Shown: in pieces, positions 1-39,378 of the stretch | Position numbering within the stretch: the stretch's first letter is position 1 | Layout of the letters: each line of letters begins with the position of its first letter | Translations under genes and position numbers: made by a program | Assembly: GCA_947095535.1 (NCBI GenBank) | Contig: OX352774.1 | Coordinates: 246,165,825 to 246,229,824 of the forward strand | Length of the DNA stretch: 64,000 nt | Source of the DNA: Poecilobothrus nobilitatus | Lineage: Eukaryota > Arthropoda > Insecta > Diptera > Dolichopodidae | Reading direction: 5' to 3' | The notes under the pieces: model-generated | Databases searched by the model: none | Seen by the model: only the letters and a program-made list of their open reading frames with translations | Told to the model about the DNA's origin: nothing

Positions 1-121
1 TCCTTTTTATTTTGCAAATAATAAAAAAATTTATAAAATTTTATGATGTCATCATACTCAGTGTAAGAACATGTAAAATTTGTTGAATTTTATTATGTTT
101 CTGGATAATAAATTTTTCGAA

Positions 122-764
122 CAATGAGCGATGGAGTATTTTTCATTTAAATGTATATGTCAATAAACAGAACTGCCGAATTTGGGGTACAAACAATCCG
201 AGAGCAGTGCATCAGCGACGATTAGACCCTTTCAGATGCACTATTTGTAGTGGAATTATGGCTAATAGAATTATCGGTCGATATTTTTTCAAAAATGAAA
301 CTGAGCATTCAGAAATCATCTCTGGTGCGGTATACCGGACCATGTTTAAAAAGTTTTTACGTCCGGTAGTTCTCAATAATCGTAACATATTGTTGCGGCT
401 CATATCGCGAGAGACAATGGCGATTCTGTGAGAAGTTTTTGATGGCCAAATAATTTCAAAAAATTCCAATTTCACGTGGTCCCCAGATTTGACGGTCCCT
501 TATTTTTTTTTGTTTGATTTCTTGAAGAAACGGGTTTACCTCAACGAACCACAAAACATTCAGGAACCAAAGCAGAATATTCGCAGAGGAGCGTGCCGTA
601 ATGCAAAGTGTCTTAAAAAGAGCCATCAACTGCTAATAAGAAAATGGATGCCATTTAAAGTATGTCATTTTTCACAAGGCTTAAAAAAAATTTAATAATT
701 TATACTTTCAACATTTAAAAAATAATAGGCTTTCAAATTAGTCAGTCCCAGTTGTCCGACCCTG
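122..764 (+). pseudogene. decayed Tc1/mariner-like transposase remnant with right terminal repeat
   Basis: This is the C-terminal half of a DDE transposase of the Tc1/mariner superfamily, broken by several frameshifts and stops. Pieces recognisable in translation, in order: an MSD-like start at about 124; YVNKQNCRIWG (about 157-189), the conserved beta-strand block of this family; NRIIGRYFF (about 262-288); an ETMAIL..EVFDG stretch with an in-frame TGA at 429-431; and WSPDLTVP followed by YFFLFDFLKKRVYLNEP (about 478-548). The family normally has a catalytic Asp after PDLT.. and here the position reads Tyr. The WFQQDGATAH block is largely lost. The sequence at 743-764 looks like the right terminal inverted repeat, followed by TA at 765-766, the usual target site of this superfamily. 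The left end lies outside the window or is lost. It cannot encode an active enzyme. Confidence 0.85.
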
Positions 765-766
765 TA

Positions 767-2127
767 TTAATTTTAATAGACTTGCTTAGTTTAATATATT
801 TTTTTCTTTTTTTAAAACAGCAGAAATAATTTATTTTTGAATTTGAAAAATGAATAAGATCGTTTACAGTTTTTAAAAATTTTATTTTTATGCTATTTAT
901 GTTATGTTAAAATTTATTAACTATATTTCTCTCATAACAAAAATTAAATGGCATTTTACTTAATTAAGTTTTCTACAAACTTCTACAAGCTAAAGTTGAA
1001 ATGAAATAACTCTAAATTTGTATTTTATAAAATTTGATACTTATTTTATATATTACATATACATACATTATTTTATCAAAGAATTTGAATCAAATAATTT
1101 TAAAAACTATGACGACAATTTAAAATTTTGTCCACATAATGAAAAAAATCAAATTTTTGTAATAGCATATGCTGTACTGATTAGTTAGAGAAATTATATA
1201 AAACATGCCATAAGTTTTGTTTTTTGAAGTAATAATATTTTATTTTGTTAAGACGGAAACACTTGCCACCAAGAATTTTTGGTTTATGGCGGCTTTTTCA
1301 TACGACGTCGGAGAAATATAAAAAAAAATATTTAAAAAAATAAATCAAAGTTTACTTTTAAATAAAAATCAAGTAATTTCGTTTTGTGATTTTTCGTTGT
1401 TAAAAAAAATACAAAAGAGGTAAATAAAATATTAAGTTATTATAATTAATTTTAGAATACAGATTTGCAATCAAGTGTGTATTGTTTGACTGGCTTGGGT
1501 TAGTTTTAATTACCATTTAAAAAAGGTTAAATTGTTTGATATAACAAAAATATGTAGTTAATTTAATAAGTTGAGGTGTAAAGTTATTTTTACTTGTAAC
1601 TTTATTAATTATTAGTAGAATACTTTAAAATAAACAAAGCTTTATGAATAATAATTATGTATATGTAGAGACAAAACTATGTATGGAAAATTTCAGTAAA
1701 ATGGCGATGGAAATATATTTGGGGGAAAAAAAAAAATAGTATACAAATAGTATTCAAATTAAATAATACTTCTATTTTATTTGCAATTTTCAAATTTATA
1801 AACAAAAAGAACTTATAGAATAGTAAAATTTGAGAAAAATTGCATGCTCAATTTGCACAATTTCCATTGCGAAAAAGGCCGCTAAATGTCGCTTTGCTGC
1901 CTTGTCGCATTTCTATTACGGTTAAAATTCAAATTAATTAATATGTTTGCGTTTCGAATATCAACAGATAAATCTTGTTGGTTTAATGGTTAATGTTATC
2001 AGTGTTATAAGAAATTTTAAAATAGGTACTTGTTTTTTTTTTTTCAATTTCAATATTTGTTAAATAAAATTTTCATATGTATCAGTTTTTTTTTCCTTGT
2101 TTTTTTTTTTTTAGATCAACAATAATA
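767..2127 (+). promoter_or_regulatory. 5' flank and probable untranslated leader of TOP2
   Basis: No open coding region is visible here. The flank contains a less AT-rich patch at about 1250-1315 (an ATGGCGGC-type stretch and TCATACGACGTCGG) that could be the core promoter. A possible noncoding leader exon ends at 1419 with a GAG/GTAAAT donor. A pyrimidine tract followed by AG at 2113-2114 lies 13 nt upstream of the TOP2 ATG and would be the matching acceptor, giving an intron of about 0.7 kb in the 5'UTR. A second less AT-rich patch at 1860-1920 could be an alternative promoter. The exon model is inferred from splice signals only. Confidence 0.4.
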
Positions 2128-5100
2128 ATGGAAAATGGAACAACAGCAGCAAATGCTGCTAATAAAAAGGGCAAATCTGGTATTGAAAAAATATATCAGA
2201 AAAAATCACAATTAGAGCATATTTTGTTGCGTCCCGATACTTATATTGGTACTGTAGAACATACCAAAGAATTAATGTGGGTATACGATAATGAGACAAA
2301 AAAAATGATTCAAAAAGAAATTAATTTTGTTCCTGGATTATATAAAATTTTTGATGAAATTTTGGTAAATGCTGCTGACAATAAACAGCGAGATAAAACA
2401 ATGACTATGATTAAAGTTGATATTGATGCAGAGAAAAATGTCATTTCAGTATGGAACAATGGTGCTGGTATTCCAGTTGTAATGCATAAAGATGAAAAAA
2501 TGTATGTTCCAACTATGATCTTTGGCCACTTGTTAACATCTTCAAATTATAATGATGAAGAAGAGAAAGTAACTGGAGGAAGAAATGGCTATGGAGCTAA
2601 ATTATGTAATATTTTTAGTAATTCATTTACTGTAGAAACTGCATCATCTGAATATGGAAAAAGTTTTAAACAAACATGGGGTTCTAATATGACTAAAACA
2701 TCTGAACCAAAATTAAAGGATTTTTATGGAAATGATTTTACCCGAGTAACTTTTTCACCAGACTTAGCTAAATTTAAAATGGAACGTTTAGATGAAGATA
2801 TAGTTGCTTTAATGTCACGGCGTGCATACGATGTGGCAGCATCAACACGGGGAGTCGTGGTTTTTTTAAATGGTGAAAAGCTGGCAATAAAAAATTTTAA
2901 AGACTATATTGACCTCTATCTAAAAGATTGTAGTGATGAAACCGGTGCTCCTTTAAAAGTAATTAATTTCTTAATAATTGAAACTTAATATTTTAACAAT
3001 AAATATTCACAGGTTGTATATGAAAATTGTAACGAGCGTTGGGAGGTTGCAGTTACACCATCCGATCGAGGCTTTCAACAGGTATCATTTGTAAATTCTA
3101 TCGCAACAACAAAAGGCGGTAGACATGTCGATAATGTTGTTGATTCCATTGTTAAGCAGCTAATCGAAGTTTTAAAAAAGAAAAATAAAGGTGGAATAAG
3201 TATTAAGCCATTTCAAGTCAGAAATCATTTGTGGGTATTCGTAAATTGTTTGATAGTAAATCCAACATTTGATTCCCAAACTAAAGAAAATATGACACTT
3301 CAAGCTAAAAATTTCGGTTCAAAATGTACTTTATCAGAAAAGTTTATAACTAATGTTTCTAAATCTGGTATTGTCGAATCGGTTCTGTCTTGGGCCAAAT
3401 TTAAAGCACAAAATGATCTAGCAAAGACAAGTGGTAAGAAAAATTCAAAAATAAAGGGAATTCCTAAATTGGAAGACGCGAACGAAGCGGGTTCTAAAAA
3501 CTCACATTTATGCACTTTAATTTTAACCGAGGGTGACTCAGCAAAAAGTTTAGCTGTTTCTGGTTTAGGTGTTGTTGGTAGAGATCATTATGGTGTATTT
3601 CCTTTAAAGGGTAAGTTATTGAATGTAAGGGAAGCAACACACAAACAAATTCTTGAAAATGCTGAAATTAACAATTTAATTAAAATTGTTGGTTTACAAT
3701 ATAAAAAAAAATATTTAAGTGTTGACGATTTAAAAACTTTGCGGTATGGTAAAGTTATGATAATGACTGATCAGGATCAAGATGGTTCTCATATTAAAGG
3801 TTTATTGATAAATTTTATCCACACTAATTGGCCTGAGTTATTGCGTTTACCATTTTTGGAAGAATTTATTACTCCTATTGTAAAAGCCACTAAAAAAAAT
3901 GAAGAATTAAGTTTTTATTCTTTGCCAGAGTTTGAGGAATGGAAAAGCGATACTCCAAATCATAGTTCATACAATATAAAGTACTACAAAGGTTTGGGTA
4001 CTTCAACTTCTAAAGAGGCTAAAGAATATTTTCAAAATATGGAAAAACACAGAATTCTTTTTAAACATGATGGGCAAACTGATGATGATAGTATTTTAAT
4101 GGCGTTTTCAAAAAAGTGTATTGAACAACGTAAAGAATGGCTAACTAAACATATGGATGAATGCAAAAGACGCAAATTATTGGGTTTACCAGATAGATAT
4201 TTGTATACAAAGGGAACCAAAGAAATTAGTTATGCTGATTTCGTTAATTTGGAATTAATTCTATTTTCAAATGCTGATAATGAAAGGTCAATTCCTTGTC
4301 TTATGGATGGATTAAAACCAGGACAACGTAAAGTAATGTTTACCTGTTTTAAGCGAAATGATAAACGTGAAGTTAAAGTTGCCCAATTAGCTGGTTCTAT
4401 TGCTGAGATGTCGGCATATCATCATGGAGAAGCTTCATTATGTGCCACCATTATTAATTTGGCACAGAATTTTGTTGGTTCTAATAATATTAATTTACTT
4501 GAACCAAGAGGACAATTTGGTACTCGTTTAGCTGGAGGTAAAGATTCAGCTAGTCCTCGTTATATTTTTACACTGATGTCCCCATTAACAAGATTAATTT
4601 TTCATCCTCATGATGATCCCTTGTTAACTTATGAAGTGGACGACAATCAAAAAATTGAACCCACTTGGTATATTCCAATTATACCCATGATGTTGATAAA
4701 TGGAGCGGAAGGTAATTTTTACTTGCTAAAATTGCTATTTAAATTAAATAATTATTCTTTTTAAAAAAAAATTAATTTAATAAATTTTAAAGGTATTGGC
4801 ACTGGATGGTCAACCAAAATTCCGAATTATAATCCAAGAGATATAATAGCAAATATACGCTTAATGATTTCTGGTGAGGAACCTAAGCCTCTACATCCTT
4901 GGTATAAAAATTTTAAAGGATCCATTGAATTTATTGCTGAATCTCGTTATTTGAGCAATGGAAATATTGCTATTTTGAGCGACAACAAAGTTGAAATTAC
5001 TGAGCTACCAGTTGGAACTTGGACTCAAGCTTATAAAGAAAATGTTCTTGAACCGTTGTTGCATGGTAGTGATAAAATAAAACCAATTATTTCGGACTAT

Positions 5101-6956
5101 AAAGAGCATCATACTGACACAACTGTCCGCTTTGTTGTAACCATGGCTGCAGGTGAATTTGATCGTGTAGAAAGAGAAGATGGCGGTTTCCATAAAACAT
5201 TTAAATTAAGTAGTGGCATGTCAACAGGTCAAATGCATGCTTTTGACCATGCTAATTGTCTTCGCCGTTTTGAAAATGCTAATCACATTTTAAAAGAATA
5301 TTATCCTTTGCGTTTAGAATTTTATAAAAAGCGTAAAGAATATTTGGAAGGACAATTACAAGCACAAGCTGATCGCTTGTCCGATCAAGCTCGTTTCATA
5401 TTAGAGAAATGTAATAAGTCTCTCGTTGTAGAAAATAAGAAACGTAAAGATATGATTGATGAACTTATTAAGAAAGGCTATAGACCAGACCCAGTAAAAG
5501 AATGGCAACGTCGCATTAAAATGGAAGAAGATGAAGAGCCTGATGAAGAAGAGGAAGAGGAATCTTCTTCAAGTTCGGTAAAAAAAGAAAAGAAACCTAT
5601 TGATCCTGAGAAAGCATTTCAAAAATTGACCGATGTTAAGAAATTCGACTATTTGCTTGGAATGTCCATGTGGATGTTAACAGATGAACGTAAAAATGAA
5701 CTTTTGAAACAAAGGGATCAGAAACTTGTAGAATTGAAAAATTTACAATGTAAAACCCAACAAATGCTTTGGTTAGATGATTTGGACATTTTGGAAAAGA
5801 AACTGAATGAAGTAGAGGAAAAAGAACGTCTCGATGAACTAGGGGTTAACAATAAGCTTGCTAAGAGTTTAGCTCTTAAAATGAAGCAATCCGGAAAAAG
5901 AACAATGAAAAATAATACTAATGATATATATCCTTCCAAACATGGTATCAAAATTAAATTTCAAATTACTGCTGATGTTCTAAAAAAAGTTGAAGGACAA
6001 ATTGAAGCTGCCAAACGAAATAAAATCCCTAAAGAGCAAAGAATTAAAAAAGAAAAAGGTGGTGGAATAAGTGCCAGTGGAGTTGGAAGGGAAGAGCCTC
6101 CAGAAGAAATTGATGAGTTTGATGCCTTAGTTGAAGGGGCGTCAAAGCCTGGAGCAGGTGAGGCTGCTGCTGAAGCAGCTGGATTGATAGTTAAGAAACC
6201 AAAAGGCCCAAAACCAGGTACAGTTCGAGTAAAGAAAGAGACAACAATTGATACGTCACCTAAAAAAAGGGGTCCAAAATCAAAGAGTGATGGAATGAAA
6301 CAAACAAAACTTGGATTTAAAAAGGTAAAAATCATTTTTGAATCATTTAGATTTTAGAATATTGTTTTACAAAATATTCATATAATTTATTTCTATTAAA
6401 GAAGAAGAAAGGTTCCGACGACGATGATGATGATATAAATAGCAGTGATGACCTTATGCCTGTTGAAGTCTTACCAAAACGTGACACTTCACGTCGGACA
6501 GCCGCAAAGGTAAATTATATGAATAATTATATTTATTTTTATAAATTTATATATTTTCAGAAAGTTGATTATAAGAAATTACTTGGTGAAGATGAAGATT
6601 ACGGTCAAGAAAGTAGTGATGGTGAAGTACAAATGTTCGATAATGATGCTATTAAGGAAAAGAGTTTGAATATGGGTACACTGAGTGATGATGATCAAAG
6701 TGATGATAATGTCCAAACAATTGAATCATCATCAGAATCTTCACCTATCAAGCCAGCAGCTAAGAAAAGGGCTGCTGTTCCTAAATCAAAAAGAAAGAAA
6801 AACGAAATTTCTGAAAGTGGAAGCGATAGCGATCAAATAAAGGTAGAATTATAAATTTTATATATGGTATATCAAATATTTTACTAAAAAAAATTTTTTC
6901 AGTTAAAGAAAAAGAAAATAATAAATGATGAGGATGATTCAGATTTTGATTTTTAA
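2128..6956 (+). CDS. Top2: DNA topoisomerase II, complete, six exons
   Basis: This enzyme passes one DNA duplex through a transient ATP-dependent double-strand break and acts in the nucleus during replication, condensation and segregation. Coding exons: 2128-2958, 3013-4711, 4793-6324, 6402-6509, 6561-6842 and 6903-6956; joined they give 1,501 aa, the normal length for animal TOP2. Visible landmarks: the GHKL ATPase N-terminus with the GRNGYGAKL loop (about residues 151-159), the QTKENMTL transducer motif, the TOPRIM EGDSA (Glu450) and DQDQDG (Asp530/532/534) metal-binding residues, and the catalytic Tyr794 in SPRYIF. A long charged C-terminal tail rich in Lys/Asp/Ser ends in DSDFDF. The start was chosen at ATG 2128 (MENG..., as recalled for fly Top2). 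An upstream in-frame ATG at 2077 lies in the poly-T tract before the inferred acceptor. Introns are short (about 50-80 nt). Nothing suggests loss of function. Confidence 0.98.
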
Positions 6957-9546
6957 AATATCCTTCGAAAGTTTTTGTAGATCAAGATAGTTAGCTATCG
7001 TAAAGGAAAATATAAAAAGTTAAGAGATAATTTAATTAAAATTAATTTGATAATAACGTATTCATTTTATTATTACAATTATTTATTATCAAACAAACAG
7101 ATAAGAAAATTTTTACGAGTAATAAAAATTAGATTAGATTTTAGAAAATATAAAATGTAGCAAATTTTTCATTCATCTTTAAAAAGAAAAAGAACATAAG
7201 AATCAATGATAGTTAAATAATTTTGGTGATTTTAATATAAATACTATAACACTTCCATCAATTTAATAACAATTTATCTCAACTAAAAGTTTATATAAAT
7301 CTAGATTTTTGTTTTCTTTTAAAATGCAAAATATATTAAACTCATAATTTTGTCGTTACAATTAGAAACTTATAAAAGTTTTTAAATTCTGTATATAAAG
7401 TGTCCGTAAAAAAAAAATTTCAGTATAGTAATAGGTTTTATAAAGTGTAATTTTTGTTGGGATTTTTTTGTTTAATAGATTTATGTTGATTATTCAAATT
7501 AAAAATTGTTTGTACAAAAGCCTCAATTAACATACATACGTATATAATTGTTTCACAAAAAATATATAAACTATAAAAAAATTACTTTTTATTTAAATAT
7601 AGAACTGATTTTTTATATTGATTATTTATTTTGATTTTTTATGATTCAATATCTAAATTTTTGATTTTATAAATCAATATTATTTTAATGTTCGTATTAT
7701 TTATGGATTTTGCGCTTTTATTTGAAGACAAAAAAATTTAAACAAAAAATATAAAAATATAAGTAAATTATTTTAATATTTTTGAAATTTTAATATAACA
7801 TAACTATTAACTTTAACTTACAAGTATTTATATACTTAGTATGTTCTAAACTCATCTCTGTTTGTTTGTCTATATTTTATTGTAAATTATCTATTTCAAA
7901 ATAAAAAATGAAAATGGTTAGTTAATAATAAAATATGAATATCAAAAATCATTAAATATATAATCGATTTAAATGGGCATACTTTAAAGTAAAAAAATTT
8001 AAATTTAAGAAAAGAAATTAAATTAAGATATCGTCTAAAATAAATATGAAATACAAAAATGTTTATTCTTTGTATCTTTTTATTTGAAAAGATTTAAAAA
8101 AATTATGTTGTAAATAATAAATAATTCAAAATACATATTTCATTTCAAATTAATATTTCAAAAAATATCTTAAATATTCATTTTAAGACTAGTAATAAGT
8201 ATTTCATTTTGTAGTACACCGAGAAATAGTAATAAAATTAAATAATATATCACATTTTGAAGTTTTTTTATTTTTTGGATTTTCAATAAAATTGATGCTG
8301 CTCCTGAACCAACATATCTATTAAATTTGTATCTGATATAAATTTAAAACTTTAAGGAATTTAATTTAATCAAAAAAGATGGATTGGTATCGAATCCTAG
8401 TTTTAAAATTAGTTTTAAATTTGAACTTTCAAAAAAGTAAACGATTTTTGAATATTGTGGTTTTAAATAACGCTTTTTTTTTAAATACGAGCACTCAAGT
8501 TTTGGGTATTTTTTTTTTGTTAAAAATTTTTAATTGTAAAACAAAAATATTTAAAAAAAAAGTATACGTAGCATAATTTATTATTTAAAAAGCAATTGTT
8601 ATTTTTTTGAATTGCGTACTTTCCACTTTTTTTTATATATATACATATATATATACTATATCATATCACATATGTCTAAAACACACCCTCATTTAAATTC
8701 CAGCTGTTCTCGAACGATTTGTCAAAATGGCATTTCTACATATAGAAATTTACGGCATTTTTCAAATAAATAATTTTTGACATTTTATCTTTTCTCTTTA
8801 TCTATCGAATGTAATTTAATAAATGAGCAGGTGAAATAGCAAAATTAAAACTAACACTATCATATATTTATATTCCACATTTTTACTTCAAATTTTTAAT
8901 ACTAGAAATGTGCATTTATGTACTAGAACTTCCGCCAAAATGGACTTAACTTTCAATAATTCTTGTATACGTATATACAAGAAATACTCACACATCTGTA
9001 TAAAATCTATCGAGTTCACACTTCTACCACTAAAAAAAATCGCGTCAAAAAATCGAAATATTAAAAAAATTTCTTTTTTCCAATAAATTTTTATCTTTTA
9101 AAAAAGCAAATCCTTTAAAAAATAATCTAAGTAAAAGTTTAATTCATATTTTAATTGCTTAAAATAACAAAAAAGTGATTGATTTTGTGAAATTTGTGTG
9201 AAATAGCCAGAAAAGTTTTTTTTTTTCTCATTTTGTACACCACGGACGGATCGAGGAGTGCGTAACCACAAAAAAAAGTAAAAAACCAAAAAAAAAAAGA
9301 AAACGCAAAGGCAATTTTTTTTTTTTTTTGTATTTTAAGGAAAAGAATACATTATATTATATTTATATATAATATAAAAATATTCTTAAATTTTTTGACG
9401 GTAATTACAGAATATTAACGAAATCGAGTTCTGTAAATTAAATAATAATATAGAATATAAAAACAGAATATTGGAAAAAAATACAACCAATCGTTTTCGT
9501 ATGCTTAGACTATGTCTGAAAATTTGTTCAAAAGATTTACATAGCT
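6957..9546. other. TOP2-CNOT3 intergenic region and CNOT3 leader
   Basis: This AT-rich stretch starts with the TOP2 3'UTR; AATAAA-like signals are common after 7060, so the exact poly(A) site is not assignable. I see no conserved coding sequence in it. A patch of higher complexity at about 9230-9275 (CACGGACGGATCGAGGAGTGCG) stands out from the AT background and probably belongs to the CNOT3 promoter or 5' leader. TA-rich microsatellite sequence lies near 8635-8660. Confidence 0.5.
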
Positions 9547-35766
<26,220 letters not shown>

Positions 35767-37097
35767 TAAAAATTTGTAAAATAAAGTATAATAACAATTT
35801 TTGAAAAAACATTAAAAAAAAAATTAAAAAAATTGCAAAAAATTTATTTAAAAACAAAAACAAGAAAAAATTTTAAGAAAAAAAAAAAAAAACTTTTAAA
35901 CAAAAACAAAATGAAGAAGTTAAATATAAAAAATAAAATTAATTAATAAAAAACAAAGTTTTACTGTTTTAATTTTAAAATTTATAATTAATCTAATGTG
36001 CTTGAAAAGTGTTTGTTATATTATAACAGTAGTAACATATTTCGGCTAAATTTGATTGATAAACAAGATATATTTTCCAGAAATTGAAAGTGTGAAAAAA
36101 AAGTTTTTTAAAAAACTTTTTAAGAGAATAAGTTATAAATTGAGAAATCAACTTATCCAAGTGTGAAGATAGCAAAAACTATAAAATTCTTGCTTAATAA
36201 ATCAAAATAAGGATAAAAACAAATATTTCAAACTATATAATATATATTCAATAGAACGTATGTTTTGCCACGCTATTTACAATCGTGGTCAAAACATATT
36301 ACCAAATAAGTAAGTAAGGAAACCGGGGGACTACAACAATGAATTTAGAAATATGTATCTTATGGAATAGGAAAAGATCATATAAGCCGCCAATAAATAA
36401 GAGTAATAAATTATAAACTAATTTGTTATAAATTATTGCATATTTTTTATTGAAAACCATTATAATTGCACATAAAAAACAAATAACTTTATTTTAGTAC
36501 TAAAATTTCAATTATTTATTTAATATAATTTTTTACAACCGATAGTCCTAAAATTTTACACTTAAATTTATTGTAATGATTTTTCTAATAAAATATAATC
36601 ATTATTTCTTAGATAATAATAAATTGGATGCAAATCATTAAACTTATTTAAAATAAATAATTCCGAATACAATTTTTCTTTAGATGCAATTAATATTTAA
36701 TTAAAAATTTTCAAAATTCTTAAAATACTTATTTGTTTTAAAGTACTTCATTTGTGGAATGTAAATTATGGTGATTTCAGTTTTGCTTTTGATAAATATC
36801 ATAGGACTGCAACTACGAAAAATAATTAAATGATAATTATAATTTTAAAAATTGCTTAACAAAAATTTTATTTTATAATGATTTATTATACATAATGTTT
36901 AATGACTTTTTTCGATACTAATATAAATAACGAATGTTTAACATCTGAAACGTAATGGCAAACATGAAATTCGCTGTTAATTAATATTAATTATCAAATA
37001 TATTATATTTAAAATAATATATTAAAATTTAATTATTCAACATTTTAATTAAAATTAAAAAAATTAAACTAAATAAAAAACAAAAATCCATTAAAAG
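35767..37097. other. CNOT3-SCYL3 convergent 3' region
   Basis: AT-rich sequence between the two stop codons. It must hold both 3'UTRs; AATAAA-like motifs occur just after the CNOT3 stop (about 35780) and on the minus strand near 37000-37080. I see no gene in it. Confidence 0.7.
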
Positions 37098-39378
37098 TTA
37101 TTCATTCCAATTATCTACGACATCATCATCCCAACCACTTTCAACAACGTCATCTGAAGTCTTTAATTCAAAACGACTATTATCAATAATAATATCATTT
37201 AAAAATTTTTCTTCATTTACTTCGTTTTCATTATTTTCATTTTTAGAATTATTGATTGAATCTAATTCTTTTTCTGCTACTATACTAATATTACTTTTAA
37301 TAACAGGTTCCATGTCTTTAAAAAAATCAAATTCTTCCGACTGATCATTTTTAAAAATTTTTTTAACTTTAATGTCAAAATCGTTAATATCATCTGTTAT
37401 TGTTTTAGTTTTATGAATATTATGTTTACGCTCATTAATTAATTCATTGTCCGAATTTTTCTTTTCAATAATAGCTTCTTTAAATATAATTATTGAACTT
37501 TCATTATCTAATTTGATTTTTGTTTCTTGATTTAATATTTCATTATCATTTTCATTATCCCAATCACTCCAAGCTGAATCATCTGCATCAGCTTCAATCG
37601 GTGAAATATTTCCATTATGATCGATAACAGGCTGAATTTCTATATCTTCTCCTCCGTCTGGACTTAAACGTTCAGGCATAAAAGCATTTGTTAATAACGT
37701 TGTATCATCTTCATCATCAATTAAACTTGCATTTTGTAATAAATCGTTATCTTGTCCTTTAATTGAGTTATCGCCTAAAAGTAAAGGTGAAACGAAACTC
37801 TCGTTGCATTCTGGCAGTGGATTTTCTAAATAGTCAGAAACCGTTAGGCCAGCTGAATTTAGTACGGGTGTAATAGACCGTGGCTCTGATTTATTTAATT
37901 TTCTACTGATACTTGGAGTTCGAATATCTTGTGGACGACCATCAGCGAACAACCTACCACGATTGCCGCCAATTACCACAGAAGCACCTACAATTTGAAT
38001 TAAATATGTATAATTAATTATAAATTTAATAAATTAGAATTTTTTATTTAATAACATTACCTAATATAGGAATTAAATCAGCTAAACATCTTAAAGTTTT
38101 TGCTACTAAAATGTCGTTGATATCTTTTATACCCAAAAGTAAATTTGGGAGTAATTCATCTTTCAGTTCTTCTTCTGTTATAAGTTGGGAATATTCGATA
38201 AAATAATCAAGTAGAATTAATCGAATTTGACTATCACGAACACAGAATATTTTTTTAATACGAGGAATTATATGTTTGCTATACATGGAATTTGAAAATA
38301 ATGAAGAATTATTAATGTCGGATTTAGGTTTTAAAACATAAGGTGTGACGTATTCTTGGGCGGTGTTATCAAGTAAAACCATTCTTGATAACAGTAAATT
38401 ACCTACTTGTGAAGCAACTACACTTTCATCAAAATATTTTAACCTAAAAAAAATTTTTTAAGTAAATAATTAGCCACATATTCAATTTGATATTAACCTA
38501 TCGATTAAATTTGTAAAAAAATCTTGCTTTTCCTGTGGGCTTTTTAAAGGCAGTTCTGTTAAAAATGAATGTATTAAAATAAATTCATGGTTAAAATATG
38601 GATGTAGTAATACAGCTGATAGTTTAGGACGTAACGCAATATTTGAATGTTTTAAATGGGCCACACAATAATCACGAAATTCAACAACGTATGGTGTACT
38701 AGAGTTTTTATTAGATTTAAAAATTTCCTCACATAATGTAGCAAAGGCATATTGTTCTAATCCATCTGCTGGTTGATGTTGTGACTGTTTTGATGTTTCA
38801 TTTGGATCGATACATGGTTTATAACGATGAGATTTCGCTAACTCTAGTATTGATTTTGTTAAATCCTTAGATTTCCATACATGTTCAAAGCCAGCAAGAC
38901 ACCATCCACCTTCTATACTAACATAAATAGATGATATACAAATATTCAAATGTCTAGCTTTTGCTTGTTCGTTAAGAAAAATTAAAGCACAGAGAATATT
39001 ACGTAAGCCTAAACATATTTGAATATCTGTTTGTGTCTGCAATATTGCAGATAATGGTTGTACACGTTCTGTTGCTAAATGCTGATCCCAAGAAGATATA
39101 TATTTTAAAATAAATGGATGTCTATATATCATCAAATTCTAAAAAATTTTATTTTATATAATTAAACAAACTATTTTATAAATTTTAATTTCTACCTTAA
39201 TAGCTCTTTCAATCGGAGTTTGCGATACCCACAATTGGCCCTGAACAATATTTTCGCCAACAAATATTGATAATGGTCTATCATCACTTTGTGCATTAAA
39301 AAGTGTCCAAGAATCATTAGTTTCTACACATTTTTTATCTATTTCTAGGTGCCTCAATGTGCTTTTATCATTTCCCAT
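37098..39378 (-). CDS. SCYL3: SCYL3/PACE-1-like catalytically dead protein kinase, complete, four exons
   Basis: Exons in transcript order: 39378-39196, 39138-38498, 38443-38061 and 37987-37098; phases join cleanly to 698 aa (human SCYL3 is about 740). The start at 39378 gives MGNDKST, an N-myristoylation-type Met-Gly-x-x-x-Ser start as in SCYL3; a TTG further upstream is not used. The kinase-like domain (about residues 20-270) lacks catalytic motifs: RHLN stands at the HRD position (about 123-126) and AGF at the DFG position (143-145). HEAT-like repeats follow (about 270-405, including [29 protein letters not shown]). An acidic linker leads to [11 protein letters not shown] and the Trp/acidic C-terminus [12 protein letters not shown], both matching SCYL3. 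Family members work at the Golgi and at ezrin-linked adhesion sites. SCYL1 is the main alternative but ends in a different tail. Confidence 0.9.

Noticed and set aside
8386..8400. GGTATCGAATCC, resembling a tRNA B box
   Set aside because: No A box or acceptor-stem pairing upstream; it cannot form a cloverleaf.
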